A stretch of 64,000 nucleotides of DNA, from contig JALFTC010000005.1 in assembly GCA_022779485.1 (NCBI GenBank), positions 1 through 64,000 of the forward strand. The letters are read 5' to 3'. The first letter of the stretch is position 1; every line of letters starts with the position of its first letter. This stretch comes from Ruminococcus sp. (GTDB lineage: Bacteria; Bacillota; Clostridia; Oscillospirales; Acutalibacteraceae). Below, piece after piece: positions 48,806 to 59,065 of this stretch. The notes beneath the pieces are model-generated. The model did not search any database. It saw only the letters and a list, made by a program, of their open reading frames with translations, and was not told the origin of the DNA. Both the position numbers and the translations under genes were made by a program.

Positions 48806-51800
48806 TCATTTTTGGGGCAATGATTTTATTGCCGGTTTATTTCTTACAATTTTATAATAACCCTCCTTTTCGGAATCCTCGTAACTAGCAATTAATTTAT
48901 TATCTTTGAATGCAGTAAGTAGTTTTTCGTTTTCATCATTGATTTCAAATTTTGGTCTGCTGCGTGTATCGAATATTTTTAGATAGTCAGTTAAGTCAAG
49001 CAGAGTAAGTATTTCTTTTATTAAACTCTCATCAAGGTCTGGCATCATTGATATTAATAGATCAACTTTTAAGTCTCTGTTCAGTCTGTCGGAACGAATA
49101 AGATCATTTTTTAATTTCTCTGAAACAGCCTTTGGATCATCAATAACACTTTCAATATACTGTACAGCATAATCAAATATCTTTATTTGGATAGAAACAC
49201 CCCAATTCTCAAATGATGAAAACAAAACCATCAAATCGGATTCCATAAGATTGTTCTTGAGAATATATAAGCACACAGCAGTAGAATAATCCTTTCTAAC
49301 TATAGAGATTTCATCGTTAGAAAACTCAAGCAACTTGATTTTAAGTTCATCACTAATATTCCAAGTCAATATCTCTAATAGCTCATCTTGTGAAAACAAA
49401 TCGTCGTTCATTGTATCAACATACTGTTCTATATTTTTAAAAATAAAATTATAATTTTGATCTGGATAGTTTTCTCTTATAAATTCCAAATTGTGTGCTG
49501 TCATTCTAATAATGTTTGTACAGATTAAGATATTGATTTTGTCATTGGGAATTTTGGTGATACTAAAATCATCATAACAGAAATCTAATGAAACTAATAT
49601 TTGTTCATACTTACTATTTTCAATCGAGTTACATACAATCACGCAGTCAAACAACTTGCCTCTAGTATCCTCATCATACTCTGTCTTTGAAAAATCCAAG
49701 TCAATATTACATCTATTGATATAGGCAATGACACTTTTATTAAGTTTCACAGCATTGAAGCAATCCATAATATTCCACTCGGAATATTCCACTATATCTG
49801 CATCCAACAATAACGACCACAAAGAATCATCGGTGATCTCCTTTATCGAAATAATAGTTGTCCGTAGCGCAGAAATATAAGAATGTTTATGCTCAATAGT
49901 GAGATCAGAATTATTTAATATTGTAATAGCTACATTTTCGTCATCACAAATCATCCCATCACTTATCTTCAGGATAACGTCAAAATACGCATTGATATTC
50001 TGATTAATATATTGAGTTATTGCAGAATCAGGATGGGAACACAATAGCGTGTAATTTTTATGAAGGATATCCTCATCGTTTTTTGCTCCTAAAACTTCTC
50101 TTTGAATAAGTTGTAGGTTCTCATCATTGATCTCATACAAAGATTTCTCATATACAGCACGGAATAAGTTTTTATCTAATTCATCATAATCAAAGCCACT
50201 AAAGCATACTCCCAGCAGAGTAAAACAATGAATTAATCTGTCAATATCGGGATTGTCTATTGTAAGATAGTCTCGAGAATTAGAAATATATTCACATAAG
50301 CAATTATCCTTATTGACTGATTCTATAATTTCGTCATCAGAATAATAGATTGAGCAAATTGAATATCTGCGTATTTGTTGCTCAGATAGACAGTTTTCCC
50401 TGAGAGCAGTTAGGAATAATTCAGTCCATCTCATATTAAGATACTTAATATAAGAAGGCAATTCAGATGTTATATCAAAATATTCACCTATAAACTTAAA
50501 ATTCTTTGTGTTTTTGAGTTGATCGATAAACCTTTCAATATATTCTGGATTAAACGATGAGTGAAGTAAATATGTGAGCAAGTCAAAATTTAGTATTTCT
50601 TCTTGATCAAAATCCACTAATCTAAGTCGTGAAACAACCAACTGCGGATTTTTTAATTTATAGGTATATTCTTTTGCCCTCTTATCTGTTATACTGCGTA
50701 GGAATATTTTATCAATGCGGCTTAAACTATTCTCGTAAAAATAGGACATATAATCAGCATAGGTTTCATCAATATATCCATAGCGAATAAGAAATTTCAA
50801 GAGGTCAAAATATTCGCTGCTTTTTATCTCATTAAAATTAGTTATTTCCCCAATTTCATTTTTAGCAGTAATTTTAAATATGGAATCGATATTTTCGCGA
50901 GAAATTATTTGAAAAAGTTGTTTGTTGCGTATTTTATTTAATTCTTGTTCCATATTATTAATTTCTTGTTGTAATTCAAATATTTTTCCATCTTTTTTAT
51001 AATCAATGCCCTGTTTGCGTGATAAGTATTCTTTACTTCTATCTTCATTTAAGTAGTTTGTTACAAAATCATTTAACTCGTCACTTTGTTTGTGTTCCCA
51101 ATTATAATTATTTAAATACTTATGTGCAAATACAACATTTAGTTCTTCTATTGTCTCAAAGTGTTCAGATTTTAATTTATCAATATGATTTTGTCTTTGA
51201 GAAATAGAATTCTGAAGACTTTTTATTTCGTTTTCAATGAAATCATTTTTTGAATTAAACAGTGTATATACAAATCCTTTATTAAGCTGTAAATCAGAAA
51301 AGTCGCTCGGAAAAAGATTTTTATATGCAATAATGGCGAGCATTTTATTACAATCAAGTTCAGTAATATTTATTCTGTTGTAATAAATCACAAACTCATT
51401 GTAGATATTCTTCAAAAGGCGCATATCATCAATATATAGCGATAAACCTTGCAGAAAACTTTCGTTAAATTTCTCAAATAGTCCACTTTTTTTGAGATGA
51501 GAAATAAACTGATCATAAGAATTGGAACTATCTACAACTGGAACAACCGGGACAATATAGTCAAAAAATTTTGTCCTGTCCTTTGATATAAAAACATCAT
51601 CACGCAGCAAGTAAAAAAATCGAAGAACCTTTTTATTTTTCTTTTTCTTTTTATTTTCTTTTTGAAGCTGTATGTTAGCAAGTGTATTCACTTCACGAAG
51701 ACGTTCAAAAATTCTGCCTGCATCAAAACGATCCATATCTTCAAACACAACTACATCCACTTCCGCATTCTCGAACAAATATAGTACTTCATTCAGATAT

Positions 51801-52519
51801 TTATCAAAATAAGAATCTTCGCTCTCCTCAAAAATCTCAATTTCATTGCCTTGCAAATTTAGCTTACGGAAAATATTCCTATTCTTTTGAATATTTATCA
51901 GTTCATACACAATTAACGAAAATAAGCAAGTTATTATAATTCCAACAACTATTAACGCATATTGATTTGTAGAGATTGATAGTAAAGACTTAAGCCAATT
52001 ATCAGAAAGGGAATTTACATAGTCTTTCCACATATTAAAACATGTAAAATAAATGATTGAAATGGAAAGCAATACAACCACTATTGTTCTTATTAAAACA
52101 CTTTTGGGACTGATTGTTTTCTTAACTTTGAAATTGGTCTGTGGTATTTTTTTCGACGGAATTTGATGTATCAGTTGATTGAGAATTTTGCCTTCTAATG
52201 CAGATTCATTTACTTCTGTTTTATCTTCTTCTGTTTTATCTTCTTTTGTCTTTTCTTCTTTGTCTGGAGACCTGAAGTGTGCGAGAGATATATGCAAAAA
52301 GCGTAATTTCTCATGTTTTTTCTTATATGAAGCTAGAACGCTACTTTTTCCGGCACTGTATGCACCCGTAATAGCAACATTCTTTATATCTGGTTTATCA
52401 AATATATAATCTATCGCATCTTCATACACTTCTAAATCCATATCATCAATTGGTGTTAACTGTTCAAAATGATATTTACTCTCTGCCATATCTGTCACAT
52501 CCTTTTTATTATTTTCCAT
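48806..52519 (-). CDS. YobI/KAP-like membrane P-loop NTPase
   Basis: LTPIDDMDLEVYEDAIDYIFDKPDIKNVAITGAYSAGKSSVLASY (Walker A), two TM segments, VDVVVFEDMDRFDAGRIFERLREVNTLAN (Walker B), long C-terminal helical region. Confidence 0.82.
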   Translation of the reverse strand: MENNKKDVTDMAESKYHFEQLTPIDDMDLEVYEDAIDYIFDKPDIKNVAITGAYSAGKSSVLASYKKKHEKLRFLHISLAHFRSPDKEEKTKEDKTEEDKTEVNESALEGKILNQLIHQIPSKKIPQTNFKVKKTISPKSVLIRTIVVVLLSISIIYFTCFNMWKDYVNSLSDNWLKSLLSISTNQYALIVVGIIITCLFSLIVYELINIQKNRNIFRKLNLQGNEIEIFEESEDSYFDKYLNEVLYLFENAEVDVVVFEDMDRFDAGRIFERLREVNTLANIQLQKENKKKKKNKKVLRFFYLLRDDVFISKDRTKFFDYIVPVVPVVDSSNSYDQFISHLKKSGLFEKFNESFLQGLSLYIDDMRLLKNIYNEFVIYYNRINITELDCNKMLAIIAYKNLFPSDFSDLQLNKGFVYTLFNSKNDFIENEIKSLQNSISQRQNHIDKLKSEHFETIEELNVVFAHKYLNNYNWEHKQSDELNDFVTNYLNEDRSKEYLSRKQGIDYKKDGKIFELQQEINNMEQELNKIRNKQLFQIISRENIDSIFKITAKNEIGEITNFNEIKSSEYFDLLKFLIRYGYIDETYADYMSYFYENSLSRIDKIFLRSITDKRAKEYTYKLKNPQLVVSRLRLVDFDQEEILNFDLLTYLLHSSFNPEYIERFIDQLKNTKNFKFIGEYFDITSELPSYIKYLNMRWTELFLTALRENCLSEQQIRRYSICSIYYSDDEIIESVNKDNCLCEYISNSRDYLTIDNPDIDRLIHCFTLLGVCFSGFDYDELDKNLFRAVYEKSLYEINDENLQLIQREVLGAKNDEDILHKNYTLLCSHPDSAITQYINQNINAYFDVILKISDGMICDDENVAITILNNSDLTIEHKHSYISALRTTIISIKEITDDSLWSLLLDADIVEYSEWNIMDCFNAVKLNKSVIAYINRCNIDLDFSKTEYDEDTRGKLFDCVIVCNSIENSKYEQILVSLDFCYDDFSITKIPNDKINILICTNIIRMTAHNLEFIRENYPDQNYNFIFKNIEQYVDTMNDDLFSQDELLEILTWNISDELKIKLLEFSNDEISIVRKDYSTAVCLYILKNNLMESDLMVLFSSFENWGVSIQIKIFDYAVQYIESVIDDPKAVSEKLKNDLIRSDRLNRDLKVDLLISMMPDLDESLIKEILTLLDLTDYLKIFDTRSRPKFEINDENEKLLTAFKDNKLIASYEDSEKEGYYKIVRNKPAIKSLPQK

Positions 52520-52775
52520 TAATGCTACGCAAATCATCAATGCAAATATCACGAACTAAATTCCAAATGCGTAACATTACTCAATATTTCTAACTCCGTT
52601 TACTATTTCCAGAAAAATATACAAATCGGTTTTTAGCCCTGATAACCATACTATTGATTGTCCAAAATCGTTAATAAAATTTACATTTTTTGTTTTAATT
52701 ATATCACATTAGTCAAATAGTTACAATATATTTGCCACCTAATAAAGTGTACTTTAAATTTATATAAATATATTT

Positions 52776-54410
52776 TTATAACTCCTGTTCCACCTCATAT
52801 CCGCCGACAAATACCACCTTGATTTTCTCCTTTGATTCAACGATTACACAATCAATAATTTGTCTGATTATTACATCGTTAAATTCCATGGGGTGATTTT
52901 TAAGACCTTCTATGATTTGGAAGATTTCATCTAGTCTTGTTTTTGTATTTGCCTGTCTGCTGCTTGCGTTTTCATATATTTGCAGTTCTTTTTGCAGGCT
53001 GTGTTTTCTGATTACGATTTCCTCAAGCTGTGATTCCAAGGCTTCTGCATTTTCCATATCAGAAGTTATCCGATTAAGCAAATCGGCATATTCTTTGTCA
53101 AGCCTTGCAATTTCTATTTGAATGTCTATTGTTTTGTCCTCGGGTTCTTCGCCTGAGAGTCCTATTCGTATGTGTTGCTTAAGCTTTTCAAGCACTTCCG
53201 AGCATTTACCAATGTTATTCTGAACAGCTTGTACAATAGCACTTTGCAGGACGCTTTCTTCAACAGAAGGGGAGTGGTGGCAATACTTTTTTCCGTAGTC
53301 AAGCCTGTTTATACACCGCCACACAATTTTCTTTTTACCGTCGGTTGTTGTCCATGTACATCTGCGATAGGGAGTATGGCACTCGCCGCAGATTAGGAGT
53401 TCCGATAAAGCGTATTTGCTTGAATACTTACCAAGCTCGGTTTTTGTTCCAACTTGTTTAACCTTTTTCTTACTGCTTCTCCTTGCTATTTCTTCCTGCA
53501 CCCGATTAAATTTTTCAGGGGAGATAATAGCAGGATGATTGTTTTCTACATAGTATTGGGCTCTTTCTCCGTCGTTTCTTTTAACCTTTTTCGAGATACA
53601 GTCAACTACATATGTCTTGTTTATCAGGGCATCACCTTTATACTTTTCGTTTGAAAGTATGGATTTTACTGTCCCGTAATACCAAACTTTCTTTCCCGTG
53701 GGAGTTTTAATTTGATTATCGTTCAGATAATCTGCAATTTTGCGGATACTGTCACCCTCAAGGTATTTATCATAAATCTCTCTGATGATTTTTGCCTCAT
53801 CTTCAACTATTTCAGGCTTTCCGTCTGCGCCCTTTTTGTATCCCAGAAATGAGTTATAGGAAAATGCTACTTTGCCTTCTTTGGCACTTTGCTGCTTGCC
53901 CCACCTGACATTGGCACTGATATTCTCTGCTTCGCTCTGTGCTATACTGCCGTAGATTGTGATATAGAATTCTGCTCCTGCATCCTTACTGTGAAGTCCC
54001 TGTTCTTCAAAAAATACATCCACATTAAGCTCTTTCAGAATTCTTATATATTTCAGACAGTCAAGTGTATTTCGTGAAAACCTTGAGATTGACTTCGTTA
54101 TAATCATATCAATTTTATGCCGCTTGCAGGCTCGAATCATTTTCATAAATTCATCCCGCTTTTTTGCACTTGTTCCAGATATACCTTTGTCTGCATAGAT
54201 TCCTGCAAAAGACCATTTCGGCTCACTGTTGATTTTGTCGGTATAATGCTTTACCTGAACCTCATAGCTGTTGAGCTGTTCTTCCATTTGGGTAGATACA
54301 CGGCAGTATGCGGCTACCCGAATCTGTCTGTAAGCTGTTTCAGACTCTGTTTCTGTATTGAGCGTGGGAGCTATGTAATTGACTTTTCTTTGCAGCACTT
54401 TTTGCTCCAT
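52776..54410 (-). CDS. Large serine recombinase, full length
   Basis: Resolvase domain VAAYCRVSTQMEEQLNSYEVQVKHYTDKI...YADKGISGTSAKKRDEFMKMI, recombinase domain, zinc ribbon CGECHTPYRRCTW, coiled coil. Confidence 0.93.
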   Translation of the reverse strand: MEQKVLQRKVNYIAPTLNTETESETAYRQIRVAAYCRVSTQMEEQLNSYEVQVKHYTDKINSEPKWSFAGIYADKGISGTSAKKRDEFMKMIRACKRHKIDMIITKSISRFSRNTLDCLKYIRILKELNVDVFFEEQGLHSKDAGAEFYITIYGSIAQSEAENISANVRWGKQQSAKEGKVAFSYNSFLGYKKGADGKPEIVEDEAKIIREIYDKYLEGDSIRKIADYLNDNQIKTPTGKKVWYYGTVKSILSNEKYKGDALINKTYVVDCISKKVKRNDGERAQYYVENNHPAIISPEKFNRVQEEIARRSSKKKVKQVGTKTELGKYSSKYALSELLICGECHTPYRRCTWTTTDGKKKIVWRCINRLDYGKKYCHHSPSVEESVLQSAIVQAVQNNIGKCSEVLEKLKQHIRIGLSGEEPEDKTIDIQIEIARLDKEYADLLNRITSDMENAEALESQLEEIVIRKHSLQKELQIYENASSRQANTKTRLDEIFQIIEGLKNHPMEFNDVIIRQIIDCVIVESKEKIKVVFVGGYEVEQEL

Positions 54411-55255
54411 ATCGCACCTCCGATTTTTTGATTATTCTTAAGCGTTATTTCTATATAGTCTTTCTCAAGCCTTATTGCGGTAACTGTTCGAGAGAACAGC
54501 GATAATGAAAAAGCTGAAAGCGGACTTGTGTTAAAGTCTGCTCTCAGCTTTTCCGTTATATGATTCATATTTTTGATATTAGCATACTTCAGGGATGCAT
54601 TTCTGAATATCATCTCCGTAATACTGTCTTTGTTGATTTCGCCGTGTTCAAGGGCTTTTCTTATCTCATTTTCAAGCCGTACGGTTTCCTTGCTGATTAC
54701 ACCGCAGTCATCATTATCCTTTATCAAGTCGGGATTCTTAATTATGCGGTTGAGCAAGTCAGTTATTTTCTCAATCAGCGTATCATCGTTAAGGTGTATT
54801 ATATTATGACACTCTCCGTTTTTGCAAACCCATCTTGTGCCCTGAATACATCTCATTTCGTGATTGCGCCTTAACTGTGAACCGCAGTCGGCACATAATA
54901 TCGGAACATTGAGATTATATATGTCAGACGACCTGTCAACACCCTTTTGAGTGTCCCTTGCGGATTTTACCTTGTTTGCCTTTTCATATGTATCTTTATT
55001 GATTATGGGTGGGTAAGTATCTGTTCCTATGTAAATATCATCATCAATTATTCGCTTGATTTTTCCTTTGTTCCACGATACTTCACCGACCATATATTCA
55101 ACATTTTCTGAAATCAGAAGCTGTGCTATTTTTATCAATGACAAGCCGTTAATATACAGGTCAAATATTCTTTTCACCGTTGTTGACTCTGTTGGATTCA
55201 GCGTAATAACACCGTTTTGATAGGCATATCCGTATTTAACCTTTCTGTTTTTCAT
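54371..55255 (-). CDS. Recombinase-domain protein lacking the serine catalytic domain
   Basis: Begins directly with VKYGYAYQNGVITLNPTESTTVKRIFDLYINGLSLIKIAQLL; zinc ribbon CADCGSQLRRNHEMRC...WVCKNGEC. Confidence 0.87.
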   Translation of the reverse strand: MKNRKVKYGYAYQNGVITLNPTESTTVKRIFDLYINGLSLIKIAQLLISENVEYMVGEVSWNKGKIKRIIDDDIYIGTDTYPPIINKDTYEKANKVKSARDTQKGVDRSSDIYNLNVPILCADCGSQLRRNHEMRCIQGTRWVCKNGECHNIIHLNDDTLIEKITDLLNRIIKNPDLIKDNDDCGVISKETVRLENEIRKALEHGEINKDSITEMIFRNASLKYANIKNMNHITEKLRADFNTSPLSAFSLSLFSRTVTAIRLEKDYIEITLKNNQKIGGAIWSKKCCKEKSIT

Positions 55256-55268
55256 TGTTTATATCCTT

Positions 55269-56789
55269 TCATTTAATAATCTCCGTTAATTCAAGTCCAC
55301 CCGATAGTGTGAACACAAGCTTATTGTCATAGCCTGCTTTGATTTGCTCTACCGTGTCGCTGAATATTTCTTCATTGAAACCGTTAAGATAATCGAATTT
55401 ATCAATTATTTCGCTGAGATGTTTCAGATTGCTTATTGTTTCCTCTGAAGAATCATCGTTTAACAGAAGTTTTCGCTTACTGCGCAGCTTTGATATTTTT
55501 GAGTTTATTTCAAGCGCCTGCTTTGAAAACTCACTTTCACTTAATATGGATTTTGTGCGGAGCCTTGCTATCATAAGATTCTGCGTACTTAAATCTGCTA
55601 TCTGTTTATCTATAGCCGATATTGATTCCTGATTGGGATTTGTTGTTTCCTCTATGTATTCAAGCTGATTAATCATATTGTCAAGTATATCCGATTTATA
55701 TCTTTTGAGCTTGCTCATCATTGCAGTGTAAGCACTGTATATATCGTTTTCAAGCAGTGTTTGCGTTGCGCAATTTGTTTTCAGCGCTGCTTTATATGAA
55801 CAGCCCCAATATACTTTGTTATTGATTACTATTCGTCTGTAATTATGACCGCACTCACAACACTTTATGACTCTGCTCAATGGATATGAAACATTTGAAT
55901 GTTGTACGCTTTTTCTTCTCTGCAATTCTTTTGCGGCGTTAAAGGTTTCCCTTGATATAATTGCGGCATTACTGTTCTCAATGTAGTATTTAGCACATTC
56001 GCCTCTGTTTTTCTTCCTGACAAAGGGGAAGGATTCTGTGGTATATGTTTTTTGCAGTAATGCATCTCCCATATATCTCTCGTTATTAAGAATATAGTCC
56101 ACCGAGAAGCAATGCCATCTTCCTTTTCGGGACGGTATATTATTTGCATTGAGTGTATTTGCTATGGCTTGTTTTCCCATACCCTGCAAGTACAGTGCAA
56201 ATATTGTCCTTACTGTTTTCGCTTCATCTTCATTGACTATAAGATCGTTGTTTGATATCCGATAACCAAATGCAGGATATGTAGTGTTGAAATCGCCTGA
56301 TTCCATTCGTTTGCGATAACTCCACCGCATATTATCGGAAATATTTATTGATTCCTGCTGTGCCGCAAGACCGGGAAGCGTTACAAACAGTTCGGCATTC
56401 ATTTTGTCCGAATCAAGTGCCTGTTCTTCAAAATACACACGAACACCTAATGTTTTAAGCATTCTCAGTACGGTCAGCAAATCACTTGTATTTCGTGCAA
56501 ACCTTGAAATTGATTTCGTTATAATGCAATCAATCTTACGGTTTTCACAGTCCTTTATGAGCCGTTTGAATTCGTCACGCTTTTTAAGTGATGTTCCCGA
56601 TATGCCTTCATCGGCATATATATCAACCAACTCATATTCGGTGTGAACCTTTGAATAATCGGTATAATATTTTATCTGAGCCGCAAACGAATTCATCTGA
56701 TCCGAAGAATCACTTGATACTCTGCAATAAGCTGCCAATCTGATTTTTTCGTCATTCTTTTTTGTCGGCTGTATCTCAGTAACTAACAT
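55269..56789 (-). CDS. Large serine recombinase, full length
   Basis: RLAAYCRVSSDSSDQMNSFAAQIKYYTDY...YADEGISGTSLKKRDEFKRLIKDCENRKID; recombinase domain; CCECGHNYRR zinc ribbon. Confidence 0.93.
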   Translation of the reverse strand: MLVTEIQPTKKNDEKIRLAAYCRVSSDSSDQMNSFAAQIKYYTDYSKVHTEYELVDIYADEGISGTSLKKRDEFKRLIKDCENRKIDCIITKSISRFARNTSDLLTVLRMLKTLGVRVYFEEQALDSDKMNAELFVTLPGLAAQQESINISDNMRWSYRKRMESGDFNTTYPAFGYRISNNDLIVNEDEAKTVRTIFALYLQGMGKQAIANTLNANNIPSRKGRWHCFSVDYILNNERYMGDALLQKTYTTESFPFVRKKNRGECAKYYIENSNAAIISRETFNAAKELQRRKSVQHSNVSYPLSRVIKCCECGHNYRRIVINNKVYWGCSYKAALKTNCATQTLLENDIYSAYTAMMSKLKRYKSDILDNMINQLEYIEETTNPNQESISAIDKQIADLSTQNLMIARLRTKSILSESEFSKQALEINSKISKLRSKRKLLLNDDSSEETISNLKHLSEIIDKFDYLNGFNEEIFSDTVEQIKAGYDNKLVFTLSGGLELTEIIK

Positions 56790-56886
56790 TTTTCCTTCCT
56801 TTCCTGTAATTCTGTTTTTGCAAGACAACAATATCACAAGAGTTTGAAACTATCCAGCGAATATTACATCTTTTTTGAATTATTTT

Positions 56887-57042
56887 TTATGCGGTCAGCA
56901 ATATGCTTTCAGATTCTTCCAAGACGATTTCAAGTATGATTTTGTACTCTTCCTCTGACAGCAGATTCATCTTCAAAAGAAGATTTAACATATTTAACTC
57001 ATAGTAACATTCTGAATTTTTTATTGCTTTACTCTTATTCAT
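56887..57042 (-). CDS. Small mobile-element-type protein (51 aa), not in the ORF track
   Basis: MNKSKAIKNSECYYELNMLNLLLKMNLLSEEEYKIILEIVLEESESILLTA*; overlaps the next small ORF. Confidence 0.55.
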   Translation of the reverse strand: MNKSKAIKNSECYYELNMLNLLLKMNLLSEEEYKIILEIVLEESESILLTA

Positions 57043-57172
57043 CTTCTTTTGTTTCCTCTGATGTTTTATGATTTTCTATATTTTTGTCAGCGTTTGAAGC
57101 TGCATTGCAAAGGCACATCACAACGACACCGATAAATGCACCTATGAATAATCCAATAATAAAACCTATCAT
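57035..57172 (-). CDS. DUF3789-like small membrane protein (45 aa), not in the ORF track
   Basis: MIGFIIGLFIGAFIGVVVMCLCNAASNADKNIENHKTSEETKEDE*. Confidence 0.65.
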   Translation of the reverse strand: MIGFIIGLFIGAFIGVVVMCLCNAASNADKNIENHKTSEETKEDE

Positions 57173-57712
57173 TTTAATTTCTCCAATCTATAATTATATT
57201 TTGTTACAGCAGGCAACAGCTATGCAAAGCACAGCCACTGCCTGCTGTCTTATATCAATCGTTTTGCAAGGCGGTTTACATACACAACACCGCTGTCGGC
57301 ACATAGGGTTGAATATCTGTAAGACATCTAATGTGCCATTACTCAGGCGTTGGGATTTCTCCGAATATGAAACCGCCTTGCTTTTGTTGGTATTTATCCT
57401 CAATATCCCCCAACCGGGAACACATCAGACGGTCAACGCATATTGACCTCATTGGAATTTCACCACCGTGAGGGTCTCCCACAGCCGCCATCTTTGGTTG
57501 CGACGGTTTTATCACGCTCGACTTTTGACTTGACGGAAGTATCATTGTCCCTTCTGCCTGTCATCGCCGTCATTGAATTTGCCTTTCAATGTCTGAGTCC
57601 TGAAGATATATAAAATATGTTCGCTCATATGGCTTGTCCTTACCGAACAGCAGAAGGAAGGTATCTGATGTGCTGATATTTAATTTTCAAGGTTCAACAA
57701 GGGTAAAAAATA

Positions 57713-57745
57713 CCCCTCACTTTATTTGCCGTTAAGTGAGGGGTT
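57713..57745. terminator. Rho-independent terminator
   Basis: acccctcactttatttgccgttaagtgaggggttt. Confidence 0.7.
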
Positions 57746-57771
57746 TGATAACCATAAAATCAAAAAAAATT

Positions 57772-58212
57772 TTATTTTTTTATGATTTTCTTAAGTTTTT
57801 TGAGAATGCGATGCTTCTTTTTATTGACTGCCGCCTGTGAAATTCCAAGAATTTTTGCTGTATCACGTTCTGTCATTTCATCATAGAACAGCATTTTTAT
57901 AATATTCAATTCTTCGGATGTAAGCTCTTTCATAGCAATATGTAAATTCTCAACATCATCATTAATCTGTGCTGAACACTCTACACTTTTGCTGATATCA
58001 TAAAACTGTATTGAATTATCATCTATCAGCCTTTCCAAAGAATCTTCACGGCTTGGAATAATCCCTGTGATATTTCCATTCTCATCTTTGAGTACATGCT
58101 CAACTTTAAGGTCTTTCTCAAAATATTTCATTTTTCTCTGACCTTTCGTATAAGCAATATAAACTTCATTGGTCACTTCAATGTAATGACCGTCTATCCA
58201 TAATTTTTTCAA
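57772..58212 (-). CDS. Sigma-70 region 4-like HTH protein of mobile-element type
   Basis: MKELTSEELNIIKMLFYDEMTERDTAKILGISQAAVNKKKHRILKKLKKIIKK. Confidence 0.8.
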   Translation of the reverse strand: MKKLWIDGHYIEVTNEVYIAYTKGQRKMKYFEKDLKVEHVLKDENGNITGIIPSREDSLERLIDDNSIQFYDISKSVECSAQINDDVENLHIAMKELTSEELNIIKMLFYDEMTERDTAKILGISQAAVNKKKHRILKKLKKIIKK

Positions 58213-58293
58213 TTATGTTTCCTCCTGTTCTGTTTGACTTTTTGCGTTCAAACAGGACAGGAGGTCCGCGGATTTGATGTGCTAATACTATTT

Positions 58294-58360
58294 CAAAAAA
58301 CAAACAAGCATATATACAATGAATCTTAAAAAATCCATTTGTATATATGCTTGTTTTTTC
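58294..58360. terminator. Strong bidirectional hairpin
   Basis: 16-bp perfect arms acaagcatatatacaa (58304-58319) / ttgtatatatgcttgt (58339-58354), flanked by A and T tracts. Confidence 0.7.
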
Positions 58361-58522
58361 AGCTATACGGAGAACTGACAGTTCAGGGTACAAGTTGTAC
58401 TTATCCGCAATTAAATTTATGATTTTTTTAATCGGTAATTTTCGTAAAATGAAAGAATAAGTTTCGACTGCAGAGTATGCTTATATTCCTTTATATGACA
58501 GACACGAATATTGCTCAAATAT

Positions 58523-58568
58523 AAATAGCTCCCTCGATTCAAAAACAGGAATTGAGGGAGCTATTTTT
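58523..58568. terminator. Hairpin / terminator
   Basis: aaatagctccctcgattcaaaaacaggaattgagggagctattttt. Confidence 0.75.
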
Positions 58569-58732
58569 GGGTATGCAAAATCACCCCGTCAAAACGCAGT
58601 TTTTTTATTAACGGGGTATATTTTGTTAACAGTTCAGGGAATAAAGAACTGTTGGTTCATATATCTTTGAACGGTTATGCCATTAAAAATAAGACATATT
58701 TCGATAAAATTATTATAGGAGGTGAACCAAAA

Positions 58733-59065
58733 GTGCATAATCCACCTGAAACATTAGGAGATATAATCAAGTCAGCTCGTCAGCAGACAGACATCACAAT
58801 AGAGGAACTTGCTGAAAAAGTAGGAATAACTGAACGCTATCTTTATCGTATTGAAAATGAAGGTAAGAAACCCAGCTATGATGTCTTGTTTAAACTAATA
58901 CGCGAACTATCTATATCTCCGGATTTGATATTCTATCCCGAAAAGCCGTCTAAAGATTCCGAGATAGAAAATCTCCTGCGTATGCTTTACAACTGCGATG
59001 AACGTTCTATGGAAGTTGTCAAGGCAACTGTTAAAGTATTAATCGAAACCGCACCGAAAAAATAA
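58733..59065 (+). CDS. XRE-family HTH regulator (GTG start likely)
   Basis: GDIIKSARQQTDITIEELAEKVGITERYLYRIENEGKKPSYDVLFKLIRELSI; RBS aggaggtg just upstream. Confidence 0.85.
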   Translation: MHNPPETLGDIIKSARQQTDITIEELAEKVGITERYLYRIENEGKKPSYDVLFKLIRELSISPDLIFYPEKPSKDSEIENLLRMLYNCDERSMEVVKATVKVLIETAPKK

